Shown here one piece after another: positions 56,733 through 64,000 of a stretch of DNA of 64,000 nucleotides. The position numbers were made by a program, and so were the translations under genes. The stretch is taken from positions 45,556,484 to 45,620,483 of the forward strand of contig CM026426.1 in NCBI GenBank assembly GCA_014871385.1, read 5' to 3'. A model generated the notes under the pieces. That model was given only the letters and a program-made list of their open reading frames with translations, did not search any database and had not been told where the DNA came from. Each line of letters starts with the position of its first letter. Position 1 is the stretch's first letter. Source of the stretch: Ceratodon purpureus. Lineage: Eukaryota > Streptophyta > Bryopsida > Pseudoditrichales > Ditrichaceae.

Positions 56733-59700
56733 CTATTCTTCTTCCTCCCCTTCCGGGCCTTCGCTTTCTTCGGTGTCTGTGAACTCCTCAGGGTTGTAAT
56801 TCTTCACTCGGGATCCGTTCACCCGGGTTTCGAAGCTATTTCCCTGGAGGTCCGCCAGTTGTAATGATCCGTTTTCAAAGATCCGCGTAACCCGGTAAGG
56901 TCCCATCCATCTCGTGTGTAACTTTCCCGGAAACTTTTGGTGCCGATTATCATATAAGAGCACCAAGCCTCCTTCTAGCACTTTATTGTCCTTAGGAATT
57001 TTCTTGTCGTAGGCCTCCTTACGCTTTGCCTGGACATCTACAGCCTGCTGTAGAGCGCCTCTCCTGACTTCTTCCAGATCCTGTAATGCCACGATCCGGT
57101 ACCCCGGATCCTCTACTCTCGTCCCGTGACGGGCAGCCATAACCCGTAAGGTTTCTACCTCCAGCTCCACTCCGTGAACTGCGGATTGTCCAAAGACTAG
57201 GAAGAACGGACTCTTACCCATGGTTTTCTTCTCACTGGTATTGTAGGCGTGTACAGCTGAAGGGAGCTTCCGATCCCAATCCGTCTTATGAGCCGAGACC
57301 ATCTTGTTCAGAATCTTTCCGACGATGCCATTAGCTCGTTCCGTCAGTCCATTCGCTTTCGGATTATAAGGGGTCGTCTTCCGGTGCTTGATGAGATACC
57401 GTTCCGTGATATTGATGATGACATCGTTCAGGAAATGTTTTCCCCGGTCACTCACCAGTTCTAACGGATGTCCAAATCTCATCATTATTTCTTCAAAGAG
57501 AAATGTGGCTGCGGCTGCGGCGTCATTCTTCACCGTTGCTCTTGCCTCTACCCATCTGGTCGCATAATCCGTAGCCAGGATAATGTATCTCCTCTTCCGG
57601 GCTGTGACCGGATTGATCGGTCCGATAAAGTCTATCCCCCATTTTTCAAACGGAGCCAAGGGGATAATGGGAGTAAGGGGCCAGTGGTTCCGGAACGAGG
57701 GTGCCCCGGTTCTTTGACACTGGTCACACTGCCCTACAAATTCCTTCACGTCCCGGGAGAGGTAAGGCCACCAATATCCGGCTGATCGGATCCGCTTGAT
57801 GGTTGTCTCCGAGGCGAAATGGCCGCCCGAGGGTCCGGCGTGTAAGGCCCTCATGACCTGCCTTCTTTCGGATTCCTCGAGGCACCTTCGTAATACATCA
57901 TCCGGTCCCATCCGGAAAAGTACTCCTCGGATCAGTGTGAAAGGAGCTACTGTATTCTGAAATACCATCTTCTCCTCCCGCGTGAATCCCTCCGGGTACC
58001 TTCGTTGTGTTAAATACTGGATAATTTCCGAATAATCGGATTCCTCCGTTCCGGAAATGTGAAATACCTCCGCCTCTTCCGAAAACTCATCCGGAAACGT
58101 GGCGGTGATATCCGAAACTGCTTCCGGGCCACGCATCCTTGACAGGTAGTCAGCGTTGGCATTGGCCTTACCCGGTTTCACTACTACCTCGTAGTTGAAT
58201 TCCTGGAGCAGCAAGATCCATCGTGCAATACGCCCTGAGAGATCCGGTTTGTTCACCAAATACTTCAGGGAGTCATGATCCGTATGGAACACGATCTTGT
58301 ATCCGAGAAGGTAGTGTCGGAACTTCTTGCAGGCGTATACTACCGCCAAGGCTTCCCGTTCAGTGGTAGTATATTTCCGTTCCGCCAGGCTCATCTGTCT
58401 GCTGGCGTAATAGATCGGATGCTCCTTCCGATCCTCCCCTTGTTGCCACAGAATCGCCCCTAGGCACCACCCGGAAGCGTCGATTGTCACATGGAATTCC
58501 TTCGACCAATCCGGTGCAGATAGGATCGGGGCGGTGGTCAAGGCCTTCTTCAGTTCTTCGAACGCCTGTTGTCTTCGTTCCGTCCACAAAAACTCTTCTT
58601 CCTTCTTCAACAGTTCCGTTAATGGGGCTGCCAATTTGGCATACGCAATAATAAACCTCCTATAGTAACCGACGCATCCTAGGAATCCCCGGACCTCTCG
58701 GACGTTGGTGGGAGACACTAGAATAAGGATAGCTCGTACCTTATCCGAATCGACTTCCAACCCGTTCCGACTTACGATGTGCCCGAGAAGAATTCCGGAA
58801 ATCATCCCCATAAAACATTTTCCGGGGTGTAATTTCAGTCCGGTTTCCCTGCACCTCTGGAAGGTCCTTCGGAGGTACTCGAGATGTTCCTTCCACTTAC
58901 TAAACACCGCGAAGTCATCGATGAAGACTTCTAGAAAATGCCTCAAGAAATCTCGGAAAATATCCACCATCAGCCTTTGGAATGTTCCGGGAGCGTTACA
59001 CAGTCCGAAGGGCATCCTGTTGAAGGCGAACGTCCCCCATTCCGTGGTAAAGGTCGTTTTCAGCTGATCTTCTTCCCGGATCGACACCTGGTTGTAACCG
59101 GAAAATCCATCAAGAAAGCTGTAGCACTCCTGCCCTGCCACGTGATCGAGGATAATGTCCGTAAAAGGTAACGGAAAGTAATCCTTCTTTGTGGCCGCAT
59201 TCAGTTTCCGAAAATCTTGACAAACTCGGATCTTGACTTTCCCATCCGAGCCAACTTTCTTCGGAACGACGACTATGGGCGATACCCACTCGGAATTATT
59301 TACCGGATAAATGAATCCGGCTTTCAGGAGGCTATCGATTTCTTCCTTCACCATCAGAGAATACTTCGGATTGAGCCTGTACTGGCGTTGTCTGACCGGA
59401 ACTGATCCGTCAACCAAATCTATATGATGTTGGCCGAGTTCCGGAGGTATTCCCTTGAGGTCGGATGGTGACCAAGCGAATACGTCTAAATATTCCTTTA
59501 GTAAATCCACATACTCCTTTCTCTGCTCCTTGCTCATGCTTCGCCCTAGCAGAAATGTCTTTCCGGGGGCTACTTCCACCTTCTCATAGTCGGATGGTTT
59601 CTCAACGTTCTTGACTCGTTCCGATTCCTGTTCCTCTCCCTGATCCGTCCATGCGCTCCACACCCGGACTGGGGTGTCCGGATCGAGGCCCATGGCCGGC

Positions 59701-60878
59701 AGGTTTCCCTCCTCGACCTGTTGTCGGAACCATTCGGCTGAGAGGGGGACACTTCCTTCTCCGAGAGAGCGATCCTCCAGTACCGGGTATCTCACGCGCT
59801 CCGGTGATGGTTGGGGTTGCTCACTGATCGGATTATGAAATCGGAAGTCATCCTCGGTAACTTCCGAGAACTGATTCACGAAATAACTAAATACTTCGTC
59901 ATCCTCCTCTTCCGGGTCGGACCAATCAGACGTGTACCCATCCGAGCCACTGGTTTCCCCTAGATATCCATCCATCTTCCACGGAATCCGTTGATTGGTT
60001 TTTCCGAGCACGAACTCCTTGGCTCCCCAATCAACGAGGACTCGCGCCATGTATAGCCAGGGTCTTCCCAACAACATCGGGAAGGGACGGCCCGTACTAA
60101 CTCGGATTATCACGTAATTCAAGAGGTAGGTTACCTCTCCGATCGTGGTCGGAACTTGGGACAACCTTCCCACGGGTTTAACTCTAGATTGATCCGCCAT
60201 TCGTAACACCTGATCGGTGGATTCGAACGAGGTGTATCCGAGTTCAAAGGCCGTATCCTCCAACATCAGGTTCACACCGGATCCTCCATCTACCGGAACT
60301 TTCGGGATAGCACATCCTTCTATTAGCACCGTCAGTTCCGGGGCTCCGTGATCCTCAACCTGTAAGAAGTTAGTAGCTACAGACGGAAGTTTCACCCCTC
60401 GGCGCCTCCGCTTCGTCCATGCCTCTTGGATTACCTTCTGGTAATTCACATTGTCATGGAGCAACTGTCCAATCGTGACATTTGCCTTGAGGGATTTGAT
60501 GTCCCCAAGAATATCATACTCGTCCACTCTAGGATCGGAAGGAATAACCACCGGAACGTCATCAAACCGGACCGAAGGCTTAGTGATCTTCCGGGCAGGG
60601 GGATCCGTGAGCTCTTTTCGAACTTCCTCGCTGATATCTTCCGGAAGGTTCCCTCCTTCCACCCCATTTTCCGCTCTTGGACGGTCATTTTCTTCTGGTA
60701 AAGCTCTGGCTACCGTAGAGGGTTCGGATCCCGAATCCGAATCCACTCTCCTGGATCTCACCCTCCTTCTGGTCTTCCAGGATTTCGGAAGATCCGGTTC
60801 CTGGGCACGTTCTCTAGCGGAACTACGGGTTGATACTCTGTGTACTAATACTTCCGCGCCCTCCTGTAGTTCCGTCAC
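56733..60878 (-). CDS. pol: Pol: protease, reverse transcriptase, RNase H, integrase
   Basis: 1,381 codons counted from GTG 60878, which only marks the first codons after the TGA at 60885-60887. The first ATG lies at residue 205, inside the protease active site, so Pol is probably made only as an extension of Gag. Protease has VDGGSGVNLM (D197) and LLGRPWL. RT has CQDFRKLN (~553), LDGFSGYNQ and FIDD (652-655). RNase H has TIDAS (D800), E840 and HTDHDS. Integrase has H1013/H1020/C1051/C1054, then D1083 (GIDFIG), D1144 (VSDRG) and E1180 (GLTERANG). A C-terminal GPYRVTRIFENGSLQL module ends in acidic residues. All catalytic residues are intact and there is no chromodomain. Confidence 0.95.
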   Translation of the reverse strand: MTELQEGAEVLVHRVSTRSSARERAQEPDLPKSWKTRRRVRSRRVDSDSGSEPSTVARALPEENDRPRAENGVEGGNLPEDISEEVRKELTDPPARKITKPSVRFDDVPVVIPSDPRVDEYDILGDIKSLKANVTIGQLLHDNVNYQKVIQEAWTKRRRRGVKLPSVATNFLQVEDHGAPELTVLIEGCAIPKVPVDGGSGVNLMLEDTAFELGYTSFESTDQVLRMADQSRVKPVGRLSQVPTTIGEVTYLLNYVIIRVSTGRPFPMLLGRPWLYMARVLVDWGAKEFVLGKTNQRIPWKMDGYLGETSGSDGYTSDWSDPEEEDDEVFSYFVNQFSEVTEDDFRFHNPISEQPQPSPERVRYPVLEDRSLGEGSVPLSAEWFRQQVEEGNLPAMGLDPDTPVRVWSAWTDQGEEQESERVKNVEKPSDYEKVEVAPGKTFLLGRSMSKEQRKEYVDLLKEYLDVFAWSPSDLKGIPPELGQHHIDLVDGSVPVRQRQYRLNPKYSLMVKEEIDSLLKAGFIYPVNNSEWVSPIVVVPKKVGSDGKVKIRVCQDFRKLNAATKKDYFPLPFTDIILDHVAGQECYSFLDGFSGYNQVSIREEDQLKTTFTTEWGTFAFNRMPFGLCNAPGTFQRLMVDIFRDFLRHFLEVFIDDFAVFSKWKEHLEYLRRTFQRCRETGLKLHPGKCFMGMISGILLGHIVSRNGLEVDSDKVRAILILVSPTNVREVRGFLGCVGYYRRFIIAYAKLAAPLTELLKKEEEFLWTERRQQAFEELKKALTTAPILSAPDWSKEFHVTIDASGWCLGAILWQQGEDRKEHPIYYASRQMSLAERKYTTTEREALAVVYACKKFRHYLLGYKIVFHTDHDSLKYLVNKPDLSGRIARWILLLQEFNYEVVVKPGKANANADYLSRMRGPEAVSDITATFPDEFSEEAEVFHISGTEESDYSEIIQYLTQRRYPEGFTREEKMVFQNTVAPFTLIRGVLFRMGPDDVLRRCLEESERRQVMRALHAGPSGGHFASETTIKRIRSAGYWWPYLSRDVKEFVGQCDQCQRTGAPSFRNHWPLTPIIPLAPFEKWGIDFIGPINPVTARKRRYIILATDYATRWVEARATVKNDAAAAATFLFEEIMMRFGHPLELVSDRGKHFLNDVIINITERYLIKHRKTTPYNPKANGLTERANGIVGKILNKMVSAHKTDWDRKLPSAVHAYNTSEKKTMGKSPFFLVFGQSAVHGVELEVETLRVMAARHGTRVEDPGYRIVALQDLEEVRRGALQQAVDVQAKRKEAYDKKIPKDNKVLEGGLVLLYDNRHQKFPGKLHTRWMGPYRVTRIFENGSLQLADLQGNSFETRVNGSRVKNYNPEEFTDTEESEGPEGEEEE

Positions 60879-60884
60879 GAACCG

Positions 60885-61622
60885 TCATTTGTCCGGATTC
60901 TCTATCCCACCTGAGTGACCATAGTTTAGCCCAGTCATCTCTCTCGGAGGGACCTCCACCTGTTTGAAAGTCGGGCGGGGTTGTGCCGGTTTGGCACACT
61001 GAGGAGCCGTATGACCGTACTCTCCACAATTTTGGCACGGAAGGATCCGCGGTGCTCCTTGCCCCTGTCGCTCAAACGGACAATTAGGTGCGTAATGATC
61101 CGGGCTCCCACAGTTGAAGCAGTACCCGTGGGTCGGCTTCTGGTACATCGGCCTACCCGGAACGTTCTGTGGGATCCGGTATCCGGTGGGAGGACAGGCT
61201 ATCTGGATCGGAGCTTTCCCTCGTCCGTAAGTGGTCTGAACCTGATACACAGGTTGGTACTCTTCCATCTGAAACTCTTCCTCTTCCGGATAGGCAAAGT
61301 ATACCTCTTCTTCCGGATGGACGTAGTGAATTCGTTTCTGGCGGGGTTCAGTACACTCCGGAGGATAATGTCCTTGCTTTCCGCAGTTAGCACACCACAC
61401 ATTAGCTCTGCTGGTTGGAATCATCTTACGAGGTTTCCGATTCTCGGAAAGGTGAACGTTGAGTTCGGCAATTGATTCTCGGATCTCCTTCATCTCCTTC
61501 ATGACCTTCCGAGAATCGTCATCCTCCACCTTCACCTTGATCAACTCTCGGTTCCGTCTAGGCCGGGAGTCTCTATTGGAACCGCCTCGGCGTTTCGAGG
61601 CTCCCCTGGAGTCCTCTTCCGA
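60885..61622 (-). CDS. gag: Nucleocapsid part of Gag with three zinc knuckles
   Basis: Same frame as Gag (upstream) and Pol (downstream). It follows TAG 61623-61625 and ends at TGA 60885-60887. It opens with an Arg/Ser-rich basic stretch and then carries three CCHC knuckles: CANCGKQGHYPPEC, CFNCGSPDHYAPNC and CQNCGEYGHTAPQC. Acidic/Tyr-rich spacers (VYFAYPEEEEF) separate the first two. It is expected to bind element RNA. There is no close upstream ATG of its own, which supports its being the continuation of Gag. Confidence 0.85.
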   Translation of the reverse strand, partial: SEEDSRGASKRRGGSNRDSRPRRNRELIKVKVEDDDSRKVMKEMKEIRESIAELNVHLSENRKPRKMIPTSRANVWCANCGKQGHYPPECTEPRQKRIHYVHPEEEVYFAYPEEEEFQMEEYQPVYQVQTTYGRGKAPIQIACPPTGYRIPQNVPGRPMYQKPTHGYCFNCGSPDHYAPNCPFERQGQGAPRILPCQNCGEYGHTAPQCAKPAQPRPTFKQVEVPPREMTGLNYGHSGGIENPDK

Positions 61623-62651
61623 CTAATCGGAACTGGATGAAGTGGAATCGCTCTTACTGGTAGAGTCGGAATCTTCCGAGGAGGACTCGTGCCTCCGCCG
61701 GCGCTCTCTCTCCTTCCGGATCTTCTTACCCCGCTTCTCGGTATGCTTCAGAGACTTCCGTAGAGATTGGGCCGAGTTCTCATAGTTCTGAGCCGCTTCC
61801 ACGGCTTCCTGAAGTGTGGCGGGACGGGTTTGTCGGATCTGAAACCCCATCTCCTCCGGGAATCTGGCGACAAACCATTCCACTTGTACACTCGGAGCTA
61901 TGGCTGTAGTGAGTTTTTGTATGAGCGCCTTTACTCTCTGACTGTACTTCCGTACTGACTCGGAAGATCTCATCGTCATCCGACTCAGCTTTCCGAGTGC
62001 GCGAGCTTCTCCTCCGGCCTCACGGAACGTACGTCGGAACAAGGTCACGAAACTGGTCCAGTCGTTACGTGTACGTTCCGGAACGTCTTGGTACCACTGG
62101 AGAGCTTCTCCCTTCAGAAGACCTTGGAATATTCTCCTCTTCGCATCCGGATCTTCCTGATTGGCCAGAGCGATGGATTCGAACTCACAGAGCCATTCGT
62201 CCACGTCTTGACTTCCGTCTCCTTTGAATCTGTTGTACTTCAGTAGGGTAGAGGGTGCCATTGGATTGTCTTCCTCGTCTTCTTCCTCTTCCTCGGTCTC
62301 CTCTTCTACTCCTGCGTCGGCTTCGACTTCGTCAGCTACGACTTCTTCTTCTTCCGTATCTGGAGCTGTACGCGGTCCGGCTGCGGAGGTTCCGGCCAAC
62401 GATACCACGATTACGTCTCCTTCTCGTTCTACAGCAGTCTGGATCCGGGGAAGTAGATTCGTCCCCGGTAGATCGTGTACCAAAACTCTTCCCCTCTTCT
62501 GTAGCAACCGAGTGGATCTTCTTCCCCCTAACTCTTCCAGTTGCGCCCCAACCATCGAAGAGATTGGGAATTCTTCTTCCGATTCCTCGGAAGGCAGGAT
62601 CTGTACGTAAGACTTCCGCCTACCGCATATCCACCTAAATGAAGCCTTCAC
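61623..62651 (-). CDS. gag: Gag (capsid part)
   Basis: 342 codons from ATG 62651 to TAG 61623-61625. An acidic N-terminal region includes a long Glu run near residues 110-125. A Retrotrans_gag-type domain occupies about 135-290, with KYNRFKGDGSQDVDEWLCEF, GLLKGEALQWYQDV and VEWFVARFPEEM. A basic segment and a Ser/Asp-rich end follow. The frame continues beyond the TAG into the zinc knuckles. About 100 bp separate the primer-site region and the ATG. Confidence 0.9.
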   Translation of the reverse strand: MKASFRWICGRRKSYVQILPSEESEEEFPISSMVGAQLEELGGRRSTRLLQKRGRVLVHDLPGTNLLPRIQTAVEREGDVIVVSLAGTSAAGPRTAPDTEEEEVVADEVEADAGVEEETEEEEEDEEDNPMAPSTLLKYNRFKGDGSQDVDEWLCEFESIALANQEDPDAKRRIFQGLLKGEALQWYQDVPERTRNDWTSFVTLFRRTFREAGGEARALGKLSRMTMRSSESVRKYSQRVKALIQKLTTAIAPSVQVEWFVARFPEEMGFQIRQTRPATLQEAVEAAQNYENSAQSLRKSLKHTEKRGKKIRKERERRRRHESSSEDSDSTSKSDSTSSSSD

Positions 62652-62720
62652 GGTCTGACTCCACTTTTCTTCAAATCTGCGCTCACTTATCTTCCGAGTA
62701 TCTACCTAGTTCACAGCTTA

Positions 62721-62743
62721 TCGAATCCCCGGCAGCGGCGCCA
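62721..62743 (-). promoter_or_regulatory. Primer-binding site, tRNA-Asp-like
   Basis: On the minus strand TGGCGCCGCTGCCGGGGA lies ten bases after the end of the 5' LTR. Its complement, CCCCGGCAGCGGCGCCA, closely resembles the 3' end of plant tRNA-Asp, a primer used by several plant Ty3 lineages. The ten-base gap is longer than usual. Confidence 0.8.
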
Positions 62744-62753
62744 GATTTTTACG

Positions 62754-64000
62754 TGTCGGAACACTGAAACGCAACTAACATCCGGATAGTGCTCTAATTG
62801 AGCGTAAACTTCCGTACTGTCACTAGGTTCCGAGTATCGTCCAGGGATTCAATAGTGTTTCACCAAGTAGTTACTTCTAATCGTTCCGAGCCTTGCCACT
62901 GCTCGGATAGTGTCTTCGGAACGTAACTCCTGAACTATCTCCTTCTCTATTCTTCTCTCATTAGGTGTTTCGTCCACAAACCCCAACGTCTCGGATCAGT
63001 TACCGTCTCACAACTGTCCTAGAGTACTCTGGCCAGCAGGTCACACAAACGATCCTCTCCGATCCGTGGGACTACAACGACAAACCAATCCGGATCTGGG
63101 AGAACCAGGATCCGATTATCCCTAGGCGACCCGTACCACGTTCCGACTCCCCCTCTCACTGTGCACGGAACCTCTTCAGAAGTTCAGGGAGCCCGACCAA
63201 GTAGTTCTTGGTCCGCTTCGACCCTAGCGACGGCTATTCCGTATGAGGTTAATTTGGGGGCGGAACAGTGAGGCTTCACTCCTACGACAATCCGCTAAAT
63301 CTTTCCGCTCAATCCCATCTCCTTTCCGGTTCGGGTCTCGTCGCAACTCCCATCACCTTCCTATCCGAGCTACAGCGGAACTCTCATATCCTTCCCGGAT
63401 CATTCACACTTAGCTGGAAATCACTTACAGTACTTACAAAACACAAAATACTTTACTGATAAGGAATATAGGGGGAAAACATGCAAAAACGAAGACCCGG
63501 ACCGCATCGCCTGCCTGGTTTAAGTAAGCAGGGGCTTCCACAAAAGCGGCGGCGCCGGCAGTTCAATCAAAACCCTAATCCCTAACTACCTACCTAGAAT
63601 TCTACTTTACGACTAGGACGGATCTCCCGATCCGGAATCTACTCCTATAAATCCGGAAAGTTACGACAAGTGGCAGTGAGAGGAATCTATCACTTCTTTG
63701 TCTTCTTGTGGCTCTCCTGCTCGCGATCCTTCGACCTGGTCACCCGCGGCTCTGATCCGCCCGCCCCTGCTGCTCGTGCCGCCTTGCGCCTAGCGCTCCG
63801 TTCCGCCTTTGACTCCCTCTCCTGAGCCTCCAAGGACAACCGGGTAATGATCCGGGGCTTGGGAGAATTGGGCGATTTCGGGATCATATGTGCGGGAGGG
63901 GTTCCGGACGTCGGAGTCCGAGTTTCAGTTCCGGTGGTCCTGACCGGAGAGCTCTCACGCGTCTCTGAATCGGACTCTGAAATCGTAATCGGGACCTCCT
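62754..64000 (-). repeat. 5' LTR, partial (inner 1,247 bp)
   Basis: Nearly identical to 53038-54284. It includes the non-coding end and the C-terminal ~100 codons of the LTR ORF, whose stop lies at 63690. The remaining ~2.4 kb, with the promoter and ORF start, falls outside the window. Confidence 0.92.

Larger units (their letters stand above)
53038..64000 (-). mobile_element. Young Ty3/gypsy retrotransposon with gene-carrying 3.66-kb LTRs (5' LTR cut by window end)
   Basis: 3' LTR 53038-56696, interior 56697-62753, 5' LTR from 62754 to beyond 64000. The two LTRs overlap for 1,247 bp in this window and differ at only two sites that I can see (53049/62765 and 53493/63209), so insertion is recent. 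A tRNA-Asp-like primer site and a purine tract are present. The interior codes for Gag, three zinc knuckles, and Pol in the order protease-RT-RNase H-integrase, without a chromodomain. This order, the DGGSG protease motif and the primer suggest affinity with non-chromodomain plant Ty3 lineages (Tat/Athila-like). Inferred full length is about 13.4 kb. The left target site is probably CAGCT (53033-53037). Confidence 0.92.

Noticed and set aside
57468..59171. Plus-strand ORFs opposite Pol
   Set aside because: Shadows of the Pol frame, which has complete catalytic motifs.
1..64000. tRNA or rRNA genes
   Set aside because: No cloverleaf or rRNA-like segment was recognised; the tRNA-like words seen are retroelement primer sites.

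Overview
The window reads as nuclear DNA of a land plant, most likely a seed-free one (bryophyte, lycophyte or fern), but I cannot name the species. Support: spliceosomal GT-AG introns, an interstitial TTTAGGG array (24535-24562), plant-type Ty3/gypsy retrotransposons with long LTRs, and AT-rich spacers. I see no ordinary housekeeping gene; nearly everything supportable is mobile or mobile-derived.

Left third (1-24 kb): a patchwork of decaying multi-domain genes, most with a few in-frame stops or single-base shifts. In order: a transposase-like gene with a GCM/WRKY-type zinc finger (minus, 1-1710); three copies of a hairpin-forming repeat (3.1-3.7 kb); a roughly 11-exon gene with a ParB-like domain and a C-terminal beta-class amino-DNA-methyltransferase domain (plus, 3826-8194); a small ORF (minus, 8958-9407); a coiled-coil/RING-like gene (minus, 10.0-11.7 kb); a large unrecognised family here called 'gene A' (minus, 13.4-16.8 kb); a pair of long inverted repeats (16.2-17.0 and 19.5-20.3 kb) around an unrecognised broken gene; and an apparently intronless gene with DUF7869-like motifs (minus, 20700-23577).

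Middle (24-42 kb): an AT-rich spacer, then a complete, very young LTR element (26887-36329, target duplication AAACC) that carries Gag and protease but no reverse transcriptase, RNase H or integrase. Next comes an old solo LTR (38468-41812, target duplication GTTGT) of the family found complete at the right edge.

Right third (42-64 kb): a second, diverged ParB/methyltransferase-type gene (43190-48060), with about sixteen ~27-bp palindromes in its upstream region, introns and 3' region. A second solo LTR (48456-50850) follows, then a gene A fragment interrupted by a different solo LTR (51684-52982, target duplication GTGGA). A young Ty3/gypsy element (53038 to beyond 64000, minus) lies at the far end of that fragment. 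Its 3.66-kb LTRs contain a TATA box and a ~730-codon ORF; Gag, zinc knuckles and Pol lie in one frame separated only by TAG and by TGA-CGG.

The observations I rate highest are the LTR-borne gene present in every LTR of that family, the ParB/methyltransferase gene family with palindrome clusters (also found upstream of the DUF7869-like gene), and the Gag-Pol frame that appears to need stop-codon readthrough. All similarities were judged by eye without searches.
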